64,000 nucleotides of DNA from positions 1 to 64,000 of the forward strand of contig NZ_CP038852.1 in NCBI RefSeq assembly GCF_012276695.1, given 5' to 3'. Made by a program: the position numbers and the translations under genes. The DNA is from Candidatus Pelagibacter giovannonii. GTDB lineage: Bacteria; Pseudomonadota; Alphaproteobacteria; Pelagibacterales; Pelagibacteraceae. Positions 26,009 through 33,549 of the stretch are shown here, one piece after another (position 1 is the stretch's first letter; every line of letters starts with the position of its first letter). Under the pieces are notes generated by a model. The model was not told the DNA's origin and made no database searches. It worked only from the letters and a program-made list of their open reading frames with translations.

Positions 26009-26302
26009 ATGAGTAAAGAGATAAAAGCAGATGACGTTATTTTCAATTTCTTTAAACAAATTTGTGATGAGAAAGATGATGTTAAATGTGTTGAGCTTGG
26101 TAATAGTTGGATTAATGCAATGAAAACTAATCTTACCAACATGGAAAAAAACCTAGATGAAGCTGATAAAGCTAAACATCAAGAAAATATAGATAGCAAC
26201 ATGAACCACCTTAATAACCTTAAGGATAAATCAGCTGTGGAATGGCGTGAATATGCTACTCAATGCATGGTAGAGATCCTTGATCATAAAAGTAAGTCTT
26301 GA
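26009..26302 (+). CDS. Hypothetical small helical protein
   Basis: This 97-residue, charged, helix-rich protein starts at ATG 26009, one base after the SulP stop; GGAAA 6-10 nt upstream may serve as ribosome site. An in-frame ATG at 25997 would overlap SulP. It has three cysteines (QICDEKDDVKC, ATQC) and a central acidic/Lys-rich helix (MEKNLDEADKAKHQENID). There is no signal peptide or membrane segment. I recognise no family. Its stop overlaps the TTG start of the next gene, so SulP, this gene and the next are one transcriptional unit. Confidence 0.65.
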   Translation: MSKEIKADDVIFNFFKQICDEKDDVKCVELGNSWINAMKTNLTNMEKNLDEADKAKHQENIDSNMNHLNNLKDKSAVEWREYATQCMVEILDHKSKS

Positions 26303-26787
26303 ATTTTTTTAAAAGATTATTTTCCAGTAGCAATTTAGAATTAAAAATTAATGATGGAGGTAGGGCTGCTGCCGGTTATAAGGGAAAAGCTGGAGATTGT
26401 GTGGTTAGATCTATTGCAATTGTAACAAATCTTCCTTACCAAAAAATTTATGATGATCTCTATAAAGCCAATGAAGAATTTAGAATTACATCAAGAACTA
26501 AGCTTGCTAGAAGCTTAAAACAAAAAAATGATAGTCCAAGATCAGGTACTCATAGAGTGGTGGTTAAAAAGTATCTTGAAAAACTAGGATGGCAGTGGAC
26601 ACCAACGATGTTTATTGGCCAAGGTTGTAAAGTTCATTTAAAAAAAGATGAACTTCCAAGTGGAACTTTAATTGTATCTTGTTCAAAACACATAACTGTT
26701 GTTAAAGATGGTGTTTTGAATGATACTTATGATTGTTCTAGACGAGGTACACGTTGTGTTTATGGATATTGGACAAAACCTAATTAA
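26299..26787 (+). CDS. Conserved protein, possible papain-like fold with Cys-His-Asp
   Basis: This 162-residue protein starts with TTG at 26299, overlapping the upstream stop. It contains GKAGDCVVRSIAIVTNLPYQKIYDDLY near residues 30-56 (Cys at the head of a helix, as in papain-like folds), GWQWTPTMFIGQGCKVHL near residue 96, and SCSKHITVVKDGVLNDTYDCSRR near residue 127, with a His and Asp spaced like the rest of a catalytic triad. I infer a cysteine-peptidase-like fold from this arrangement; no activity is established. Similar proteins occur in phages and marine bacteria, so a history of transfer is possible. Confidence 0.65.
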   Translation: MNFFKRLFSSSNLELKINDGGRAAAGYKGKAGDCVVRSIAIVTNLPYQKIYDDLYKANEEFRITSRTKLARSLKQKNDSPRSGTHRVVVKKYLEKLGWQWTPTMFIGQGCKVHLKKDELPSGTLIVSCSKHITVVKDGVLNDTYDCSRRGTRCVYGYWTKPN

Positions 26788-26830
26788 ATTAACTCAAGAC
26801 ATCCCAAGTAAGATTTGTTAGCATTTAGGT

Positions 26831-27364
26831 GTGAAAAAAATATTGGGGACTAGCTTTAATAAGCTTTTGACCATTTTAGTTTTAAGCTTATTATTATCTA
26901 GTGGTGCAAAAGCAGGTTGTGATGATGCTCCAACTGATGGAGTTGATTATTCTAATTGTCAATTCTCAGAAGGCCAAGATTTAAGCAGAGCCTATATACC
27001 AAATTCTAATCTATCTTTTATTAGCTTTATTAAAGTTACTTTTGATAAAGGAGTAATGATGAATGCAACATTATCTAATGGAAATTTTGTAGAATCTTCT
27101 TTTATTAGAACGAATTTATATGAAGCAAATCTTGAAGGTGGTATTTTTGAAAAAGCTAACTTTACAAGTGCCAATTTAACAAGAGTAAACTTTAAAGGAG
27201 CTTCATTGATTGAGACAAACTTCACTAACAGCAATCTTTTTGAAGCAGATTTAACAGGGGCTAATATTTTAAATGCTACCTTTGAAGGTGCCAATTTAAA
27301 TAACGCAACTTGGATTGATGGAACTAAATGTTCTTTAGTTTCCATTGGTAAATGTAATAAATAA
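26831..27364 (+). CDS. Exported pentapeptide-repeat protein
   Basis: This 177-residue protein has an N-terminal signal peptide (cleavage likely after AKA, near residue 28; GTG start at 26831). About fifteen A(N/D)Lxx-type repeats run from residue ~40 to 165, for example ANFTSANLTRVNFKGASL and ADLTGANILNATFEGANL. These form a right-handed quadrilateral beta-helix. Two cysteines near the C-terminus (KCSLVSIGKC) could form a disulfide in the periplasm. The function of exported pentapeptide proteins is generally unknown. Confidence 0.85.
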   Translation: MKKILGTSFNKLLTILVLSLLLSSGAKAGCDDAPTDGVDYSNCQFSEGQDLSRAYIPNSNLSFISFIKVTFDKGVMMNATLSNGNFVESSFIRTNLYEANLEGGIFEKANFTSANLTRVNFKGASLIETNFTNSNLFEADLTGANILNATFEGANLNNATWIDGTKCSLVSIGKCNK

Positions 27365-27386
27365 AAAATTCCTAAGAATATTTACT

Positions 27387-28271
27387 TTATTTTATTGGTT
27401 TTATTTTCTGATTAATAACAAGTACCGCTCCAATTATTAAAATAGGTAAGCCTATTATTAAATCTTGTTGCCATTCAAGGTTTTCAAATACAGTTGAAAT
27501 TAATAAAGCAAGTACAGGCATAACAACCCCTACATAACCCGCTCGTCCAGCCCCAACTTTCTCTAATAATCTTAAATAAAAGATAAAAGCAAATATTGAA
27601 CCAACGATAGATAAATAAGCGAGGGATGCAATGTAACTGAAGCTATATTCAAATAATAATTCAGTACCTTTTATTTGAGTGATTAATAATGTGACCAGTG
27701 ACCCATAAAGCATTGAATACGCAAGTGTTGGTATTAATGAAAAATTATTATTTAAGTTCCTTTGGTGAACCATGTTACCTGTTGATGCAGAAAATGTACC
27801 AAGTAAAGCTAAAAATAATCCAATGTGTGTTCCATTAGCTAAAGAAAAATTAAAGATCTCATCATTAAAGATGATTATAATTCCAATCATTCCAATGGTT
27901 GCACCAATTAAAGTCTTTAATGAAGGTTTCTTTTTAAAATAAAACCCTTCTCCTAAAATATTCATAATAACTACCGTTGAAAAAACAACTGCTGGAAATG
28001 CACTTATTAAATAAGTGTTTGATAAATAAAAGAAAACGTAGTTTAGAGAATAAAGACAAACCCCAAAGAGTAAAAACCATAAATGTTCATTTAAAGAAAA
28101 CTTAATATTTTTTTTCTTATAAATTAGATAAATAAAGATAACTATTCCAGCTATTAAAAACCTATAAAATACTGATACTAACGGATCAACGTAACCTAAT
28201 TGAAATTTGATGACATACCAAGTAGGAGACCAGCAAAAAAGTGTGACAATAAATAAGATAAAATTGTTCAT
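27387..28271 (-). CDS. EamA/DMT-superfamily transporter
   Basis: This protein of about 294 residues has ten helices arranged as two EamA repeats (residues ~1-130 and ~145-290). Motifs include FYRFLIAGIVIFIYLIY in the first half and GRAGYVGVVMPVLALLIS in the second. I start it at the ATG at 28271 (MNNFILFIVTLF), because the upstream in-frame TTG adds only eight polar residues. DMT proteins export amino acids or other metabolites; the substrate is unknown. A second DMT gene lies 0.8 kb away on the other strand. Confidence 0.85.
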   Translation of the reverse strand: MNNFILFIVTLFCWSPTWYVIKFQLGYVDPLVSVFYRFLIAGIVIFIYLIYKKKNIKFSLNEHLWFLLFGVCLYSLNYVFFYLSNTYLISAFPAVVFSTVVIMNILGEGFYFKKKPSLKTLIGATIGMIGIIIIFNDEIFNFSLANGTHIGLFLALLGTFSASTGNMVHQRNLNNNFSLIPTLAYSMLYGSLVTLLITQIKGTELLFEYSFSYIASLAYLSIVGSIFAFIFYLRLLEKVGAGRAGYVGVVMPVLALLISTVFENLEWQQDLIIGLPILIIGAVLVINQKIKPIK

Positions 28272-28357
28272 TACTAAACACTTATAATCAATCAATCTTA
28301 AAAAAATATAAGATTAATCCAACAATTTTAAGATATAAATTTAAGTAAACAAATTAT

Positions 28358-28795
28358 ATGGCAACAGATACTTTTCATTGGGGATGCAAGCATAGTTGGA
28401 GAGCTAGTGCGAAGAATACGATGTGGTGTGTTATCGGTTGTTCTATTGGAGATTTTGGAACTATTTTATTTTTTCAGTTAAGTAAAATTCCTTTTCCAGT
28501 TTTAGGCATTATGACTTTAGCAATCATTAATGGTTTACTCACTAGTATTATGCTTGAGACTTATATTTTAATGAAACAAAAATTTGATTTTATCAGTGCT
28601 TTAAAGACTGCTTGTGGCATGAGTTTTATCTCAATGGTTAGTATGGAAATTGCAATGAATGCTACAGATTATTTTTTAACTGGTGGAGCGATGCTAACTT
28701 GGTGGGTAGTACCCATTATGTTAGTAGTTGGTTTTTTAACACCTTGGCCTTATAATTACTGGAGACTTAAAAAATTTAACCAAGCGTGTCATTAA
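28358..28795 (+). CDS. DUF4396 family membrane protein
   Basis: This 145-residue protein has a conserved N-terminal HWGCKHSWRASAKNTMWCVI motif and four hydrophobic helices. The opening motif with Cys and His residues fits DUF4396, a small membrane family often found near metal-transport genes, so metal binding by the CxH pair is possible. The last third holds PWPYNYWRLKKFNQACH. The function is unknown. It is divergent from the DMT transporter gene, with 86 bp between start codons. Confidence 0.8.
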   Translation: MATDTFHWGCKHSWRASAKNTMWCVIGCSIGDFGTILFFQLSKIPFPVLGIMTLAIINGLLTSIMLETYILMKQKFDFISALKTACGMSFISMVSMEIAMNATDYFLTGGAMLTWWVVPIMLVVGFLTPWPYNYWRLKKFNQACH

Positions 28796-28829
28796 ATATT
28801 TAAATGGTTAAGAAAAGCTTTAATTAATT

Positions 28830-28994
28830 GTGAAAAAACGTTTATCAGGTTGCAGTGAATGTGGAGATGATACAGCCATCTTAACACAAGTGAGTTCAGG
28901 TCCTGAAGTCGTCTTACTTTGCACTGATTGTTATAATCTCAAACATTCAAATGAAACACAAAACCACATAAGTTATGAAGAAGAAAAAAGTTAA
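28830..28994 (+). CDS. Small zinc-ribbon-like protein (54 aa)
   Basis: A GTG-started frame encodes 54 residues with two CxxC motifs, GCSECGDD (residues 8-11) and LCTDCYN (31-34), spaced like a zinc ribbon with a beta-hairpin (VVLLCTDC) between them. It ends in an acidic tail (YEEEKS). It lies 35 bp after the DUF4396 gene. The pattern of paired cysteines argues that it is real. No partner is known. Confidence 0.6.
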   Translation: MKKRLSGCSECGDDTAILTQVSSGPEVVLLCTDCYNLKHSNETQNHISYEEEKS

Positions 28995-29076
28995 GAAGGC
29001 AAAAATTATGAAGGTAAAAATTAAGAAATCTGCACCTAATTTCTCTGCTCACGTTTTAAGCTTAGATAATGAGTAG
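28975..29076 (+). CDS. Possible lysine-rich microprotein (33 aa)
   Basis: An ATG at 28975 opens a 33-codon frame. The first 17 residues are mostly Lys, Val and Ala (eleven Lys), and the rest reads SAPNFSAHVLSLDNE. It overlaps the end of the zinc-ribbon ORF and the start of the next DMT gene by 8 bp, which would suit a translationally coupled leader peptide. A shorter version starts at 29008. It may be chance in an A-rich tract. Confidence 0.3.
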   Translation: MKKKKVKKAKIMKVKIKKSAPNFSAHVLSLDNE

Positions 29077-30022
29077 GGACAATAATTCTAAAGGGATAGT
29101 TTTAATACTGATTGCAATGAGCTTGTTTGCAATCCAAGACTCGTTAATTAAATTTATATTTGAAAAATCTGCTCTTTATGAAATCTTCTTTGGAAGGTAT
29201 TTGATTGCAGCAATGGTACTTTTTATTTATCTAAGTTTTAAAAGACAGAAAGTATCTTTTAAAACACATTATCCAGTATTAACTTTTGTAAGAGTGTTGT
29301 TACATTTTATTGCTTTTTCAACTTTTTTTATCTCTATTACTTATATGCAATTAGCAACTGCTAATGCTTTATTCTTTTCTTGTCCTTTTTTTGTATCTAT
29401 CTTTGCTAAATTTTTCTTAAAAGAATTTATTGGGATTAGAAGATGGTCAGCTATTGCCTTTGGTTTTTTTGGTGTATTAGTCGTTTTAAATCCTAATTTT
29501 GAAAGTTTTGATTATAGAAATTTATTACCAGTATTAAGTGCTTTATTTTATGCAGCATCAATGACTATTACTAAATACACATCTGATAAGGACGATGTAA
29601 ACACTCAGTTATATTATTTTTATTTAATTGCTCTTGTTTTGTGTGGCATCATTTATGTCTTTATGGGCAATGGTCAATTCAACAACACTGATTTTGATCC
29701 AACTACACAGTTTATATTTAGAGAGTGGTTTACAAACTTTGATTATACTTGGAAGTTTATATTATTTTTTGGCGTAGCAGCATCTATTGGGTTCTTATGT
29801 ATCTTTTCAGCTTATATCATTGCTTCTCCATCTGTTGTCTCATTGTTTGAGTATTCATTGATTATTATGTCAATGATCCCAGGTTATTTTTTATTTAATG
29901 AGATTCCATCTCTTAGAACTTTGTTAGGGGTCATTTGTATTATTTCAGCTGGGGTTTATATTTACTTTAGAGAAGGCGTTAGAAAACAGTATGTTGCATC
30001 TAAAATTCCAACTAGAAGATAA
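29069..30022 (+). CDS. EamA/DMT-superfamily transporter
   Basis: This 317-residue protein has ten hydrophobic helices in two EamA repeats. FGRYLIAAMVLFIYLSF near residues 42-58, MQLATANALFFSCPFFVSIF near residue 93 (the typical helix 3-4 motif) and SPSVVSLFEYSLIIMSMIPGY near residue 252 mark the two halves. It probably exports an amino acid, nucleobase or similar metabolite. Its ATG is followed closely by the stop of the upstream microORF. It is not closely similar to the other DMT protein at 27387. Confidence 0.87.
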   Translation: MSRDNNSKGIVLILIAMSLFAIQDSLIKFIFEKSALYEIFFGRYLIAAMVLFIYLSFKRQKVSFKTHYPVLTFVRVLLHFIAFSTFFISITYMQLATANALFFSCPFFVSIFAKFFLKEFIGIRRWSAIAFGFFGVLVVLNPNFESFDYRNLLPVLSALFYAASMTITKYTSDKDDVNTQLYYFYLIALVLCGIIYVFMGNGQFNNTDFDPTTQFIFREWFTNFDYTWKFILFFGVAASIGFLCIFSAYIIASPSVVSLFEYSLIIMSMIPGYFLFNEIPSLRTLLGVICIISAGVYIYFREGVRKQYVASKIPTRR

Positions 30023-30089
30023 ATTAATTAATTATCTAAATATTATTAAATTTTGAACACTATTAATTAAAACATGGTAAAATACTATA

Positions 30090-30254
30090 ATGGCAGATCA
30101 GATATTACCTTTTGTTTATATGTTAGGGATACTCTTATTAGTACTCCCAGCTTTTCTACAATCTAATTCTAAATTAAAACAATTCTTAACCAATCTTACT
30201 ATTTGGATTGTCATTATCCTTCTAATTCTAACTATTATTTATATATTTAAATAA
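30090..30254 (+). CDS. Small two-helix membrane protein (54 aa)
   Basis: ATG 30090 to TAA 30254 encodes 54 residues with two hydrophobic helices, VYMLGILLLVLPAFL (~9-23) and IWIVIILLILTIIYIF (~38-53), joined by the basic loop QSNSKLKQFLTN. This is a clean hairpin topology. It ends 2 bp before the FAD oxidoreductase ATG, so the two are cotranscribed. I recognise no named family; a small membrane subunit or assembly factor is possible. Confidence 0.6.
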   Translation: MADQILPFVYMLGILLLVLPAFLQSNSKLKQFLTNLTIWIVIILLILTIIYIFK

Positions 30255-30256
30255 TA

Positions 30257-31603
30257 ATGAAAAATATTTACCATTCAGATATTTATCAATTTAACACACC
30301 CGTTAGTAGTTACTGGGAAGATCATTCAAGTGAAAATTTAAATCTAGATAAAGTTAATAAAGATATCAGCTCAGAAATTGTTGTAATAGGAGGAGGGTAT
30401 ACTGGTCTATCCTGTGCAATTAATTTAGTAGAAAATCATAATTTAGATGTCATTTTAGTTGAAGCTGGAAAAATAGGTTGGGGGGCTTCATCTCGTAATG
30501 CAGGTTTTTGTTCTCTGCCGCCAAGCAAGATGTCTTTTAAAAAAATGCAAGCAATTTACGGCAATGATGAAACAAAAAAGTTCTTTAAAAACTCTGTTGA
30601 AGGATCAAATTATACAAGAGATATCATAAAAGAATATAATATTGATTGCGATGTAACGGGGGATAGTAATTACGTTGTTGCCCATCATCCAAATAAGTTT
30701 AAAGATATTCAAGAACAAGCCAAAGCTTACAAAGAAGAGTTTGGCATTGAAACTGAGATTTATTCAAAAGAAGACTTTGATAAAATTGGCCATGGGGGCA
30801 CAGAGCAATTTGGAGCTTTTTCTTATAAACCTGGTTTTGCAATTAATCCTCTTAAGTTTGTTAATGGCATTGCAAAATATGCTTTATCTAAACAATTAAA
30901 AATCTTTGAACACACCAAAGTTGATAAAGTTGAAAAAGATAATGGCGCTTATATTTTAAGGACGAAAGAAGGATCTATCCGTTCAAAAAAAATAGTCGTT
31001 GCAACAAACGGGTTTTATCAAGAAGGCTTAATTCCAGAGATGAATTCAAGAATTTTACCAGTAATCTCAAATATTATTGTCACTAGACCATTAACCGAGC
31101 AAGAAATTGACCAACATAATTTTAAAACATTTTCACCAATAGCTAACACTAAAAATCTTTTATATTATTATCGAAAGTTACCTGACAACCGAATTTTATT
31201 TGGCACTAGAGGAGATTTAAGCGGCAGTAATCAATCTAATTTAAATATGTCTAAGAAAATGGAAAAGTTTTTAAAAGATATTTTTCCTAAATGGAAAGAT
31301 ATTAATATTGATTATAATTGGCGGGGATTAATTGCTTTATCACAAAAATTAACTCCCTCTATTGGTAAAATTGATAATGAAGAGATTTATTATGGATTTG
31401 GCTATAATGGGGTTGGAGTGAGTTCTGCTCCTTGGACAGGTAAACAATTGTCTAAGTTAGTATTATCAAACAGTAAAGAGTTGGATATTTCAAAAATTTA
31501 TAAAGGATTACCTAAGAAATTTATCTTCCCTCAGTTAAGAACATTTTATTTTAGATTAGCTGTTTGGTTTTATGCAATTAAAGACAGATTTAATATTAGC
31601 TAA
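30257..31603 (+). CDS. FAD-dependent amine/amino-acid oxidoreductase (DAO family)
   Basis: This 448-residue flavoprotein has an N-terminal FAD site, EIVVIGGGYTGLSCAINL, near residues 38-55, followed by EAGKIGWGASSRNAGFC (residues ~71-87), the signature of the gamma-glutamylputrescine oxidase/OrdL group. A C-terminal FGYNGVGVSSAPWTGKQL motif contacts FAD. It should oxidise a C-N bond in an amine or N-methylated amino acid. The DmdA/GcvT-like gene downstream on the opposite strand hints at one-carbon or methylamine metabolism, but the two are not cotranscribed. Confidence 0.9.
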   Translation: MKNIYHSDIYQFNTPVSSYWEDHSSENLNLDKVNKDISSEIVVIGGGYTGLSCAINLVENHNLDVILVEAGKIGWGASSRNAGFCSLPPSKMSFKKMQAIYGNDETKKFFKNSVEGSNYTRDIIKEYNIDCDVTGDSNYVVAHHPNKFKDIQEQAKAYKEEFGIETEIYSKEDFDKIGHGGTEQFGAFSYKPGFAINPLKFVNGIAKYALSKQLKIFEHTKVDKVEKDNGAYILRTKEGSIRSKKIVVATNGFYQEGLIPEMNSRILPVISNIIVTRPLTEQEIDQHNFKTFSPIANTKNLLYYYRKLPDNRILFGTRGDLSGSNQSNLNMSKKMEKFLKDIFPKWKDINIDYNWRGLIALSQKLTPSIGKIDNEEIYYGFGYNGVGVSSAPWTGKQLSKLVLSNSKELDISKIYKGLPKKFIFPQLRTFYFRLAVWFYAIKDRFNIS

Positions 31604-31626
31604 TTCCTTCACCTAGACACCTGATT

Positions 31627-31872
31627 TTATTCTATATTTGTAGTTTCAAAATCACATTGATAATGCTCTAAGAACCTATTATTTTTAAAATCGTATTTTG
31701 ACATAGTCATGCTAGGTTTTGTATCCCCATCAAATACAATCATTTGAAACCCTAATTCATAATCTGCAAATCTTGCAGTAACCTGGTTTTCACCAATATC
31801 TAATTTATTAGCTTCAATCATAATAAATTCACCCTTATCTTTATCAAAGTATTCAAGCCCTACAGCTTGCAT
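31627..31872 (-). CDS. Hypothetical small protein (81 aa)
   Basis: This 81-residue acidic protein has no signal peptide or membrane segment. Alternating hydrophobic segments (EFIMIEANKLDI, ELGFQMIVFDGD, PSMTMSKYDF) suggest a small beta-sheet fold. It lies alone on the minus strand. A 216-bp gap on its start side holds no convincing gene or hairpin. I recognise no family. Confidence 0.55.
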   Translation of the reverse strand: MQAVGLEYFDKDKGEFIMIEANKLDIGENQVTARFADYELGFQMIVFDGDTKPSMTMSKYDFKNNRFLEHYQCDFETTNIE

Positions 31873-32088
31873 TGTAAATTTTAAAGGGTCATAAAGTTCT
31901 TAAAGATAATTACTTAATGGTAGTTAAAGAAATTAAGAGAGCCTCATCAGAATGAAAAAGACTAAGTTTTATTACTAAAAATAAAGACGGTACATGAAGT
32001 TAACTGAGACTACTGTTAAGATAATAACTAGTAAGTATAGGGAAATATAATCTTTTGGAGTTAACATGGTTTATAAATACTCTTATTG

Positions 32089-33231
32089 TTAGCTACTAGC
32101 TAGCTTCTTTTTAGGATCATAGAAAGGTTTTTCAGTAACCGTTGCTTTAATGATTTTGTCATTCATTTTAACATCAAGCACTGTACCAATCTCTGAATTG
32201 TTAATTGAAACCATTGCAAGGGCTATGTTTTGTTTTAGTCTTGGTGAATAAACTGCAGAAGTTATTTTACCAACTTGCTGATTGTCTTTTAAGATTTCCC
32301 AAAAGGTAGTGTTAGGTCCAGTTAAAGGTTCACAATCCAAGATAACTCCTACTTGCTTTCTTTTAACACCTTCTTGATTTATTTTTTGTAACGCATCTTT
32401 ACCAATAAAGTTTATATCGGTATCAAGGTTCACAAGTCTTCCTAAATTTAGTTCATAAGGGTTCGTGTTTATATCTGCATCTGCATGATAAGATAACATT
32501 CCACCTTCAATTCTTCTAATTGATGATGTGTGACCTGGTTTTAATCCATGTGGTTTACCAGCTGCCATTATTTTTTCCCAAAGTTGATCACCCTTAGAGC
32601 CATCTCTTAAATATAATTCATAACCTAATTCACTTGACCAACCGGTACGTGATACAATTAAAGGAATGCCATCTAAATCTAATTCTCTTAACCAATAATA
32701 TTTAAGATCATTAATACTTTCACCAAATAAAGCTTCCATAATTTTCCCAGAATTTGGTCCTTGTAATTGAAGAGGGGAGACATCAGGTTCTGAAATTTTA
32801 ACATCAAGATTTGAATTTACAGCAACGCCTTGTGCCCATAATAAAATATCACTATCTGCAAGAGATAACCAATAATGGTTTTCTTTTAATCTTAATAAAA
32901 CTGGATCATTTAAAATTCCACCTTCATTATTTACAATTAAAACATATTTACATTGACCAACTGAAAGTTTTGATAAATCCCTTGGTGTTAAGAGTTGAAT
33001 AAATTTTGTAGCATCTGGCCCTGTAATTTCTACTTGTCGTTCAACTGCAACATCACATAAAATTGCTTCATTAACTAAATTCCAAAAGTTTTGTTCAGGA
33101 GATCCAAAGTCACGAGGAATGTACATGTGATTATAAACTGAAAAACCAGTCGCACCCCATTTAACTGTTGAATTAAAGTAAGGAGATTTTCTAATCTGAG
33201 TTCCAAAACCGAAATTTTTCTTATCATCCAT
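32089..33231 (-). CDS. GcvT/DmdA-family tetrahydrofolate-dependent methyltransferase-like protein
   Basis: This 380-residue protein has the aminomethyltransferase fold of GcvT and DMSP demethylase. Motifs include SVYNHMYIPRDFGSPEQNFW near residues 31-50, CDVAVERQVEITGPDA near residue 60, LTPRDLSKLSVGQCKYVLI, and SRTGWSSELGYELYL near residue 195. The YNHM opening and the VERQVEI segment look closer to DmdA-like proteins than to true GcvT, but several GcvT-like paralogues exist in SAR11, so I do not assign dmdA. Its role is probably removal of a methyl group from a methylated osmolyte or amine onto tetrahydrofolate. Confidence 0.85.
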   Translation of the reverse strand: MDDKKNFGFGTQIRKSPYFNSTVKWGATGFSVYNHMYIPRDFGSPEQNFWNLVNEAILCDVAVERQVEITGPDATKFIQLLTPRDLSKLSVGQCKYVLIVNNEGGILNDPVLLRLKENHYWLSLADSDILLWAQGVAVNSNLDVKISEPDVSPLQLQGPNSGKIMEALFGESINDLKYYWLRELDLDGIPLIVSRTGWSSELGYELYLRDGSKGDQLWEKIMAAGKPHGLKPGHTSSIRRIEGGMLSYHADADINTNPYELNLGRLVNLDTDINFIGKDALQKINQEGVKRKQVGVILDCEPLTGPNTTFWEILKDNQQVGKITSAVYSPRLKQNIALAMVSINNSEIGTVLDVKMNDKIIKATVTEKPFYDPKKKLASS

Positions 33232-33267
33232 CTTTAAAACCTATTAATTATTTAATTATTTGAAAAG

Positions 33268-33549
33268 TTAATTATTACCCTCGCACTCAATTGTCGCAAA
33301 TGCAGTTAGTTGCTGAATTTCATCAGGCTCTTTACTGAACACTTCATCCATCTGTTCATCATTGAATTTCTCGCTTAATTTATCAACTGTACACTGGCAG
33401 TATATTTTAGCCCCATCTGCACCAATATATGCTTTAGAGTTAGTGTAACAACCAATATACAATTCCTTCTCATATTGAGGGCTTAAAGCATGACTTTTAG
33501 AGGTAAAAAGGAGGATAAAGATTAATAAATATTTATATCTTTTGATCAT
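33268..33549 (-). CDS. Small exported cysteine-containing protein
   Basis: I start this at ATG 33549 (MIKRYKYLLIFILLF), which gives a signal peptide with cleavage near SHA and a mature protein of about 70 residues. The longer in-frame start adds a stretch that duplicates coding sequence of the neighbour and lacks a signal. The mature region has the pattern C-x-N-S-K-A, then YCQCTVDKLSEKFNDEQMDEVF, and a last Cys, giving four cysteines. I recognise it as similar to small periplasmic proteins of unknown function in marine alphaproteobacteria. It overlaps the phosphohexomutase gene by 17 bp. Confidence 0.65.
   Translation of the reverse strand: MIKRYKYLLIFILLFTSKSHALSPQYEKELYIGCYTNSKAYIGADGAKIYCQCTVDKLSEKFNDEQMDEVFSKEPDEIQQLTAFATIECEGNN

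Noticed and set aside
31873..32088. Small ORFs or RNA in the 216-bp gap near 32 kb
   Set aside because: No frame has a plausible start and length, and no hairpin stands out.
32089..33231. Assignment as DMSP demethylase dmdA
   Set aside because: The motifs are DmdA-like, but GcvT-like paralogues in SAR11 share them and I cannot place it without a tree.
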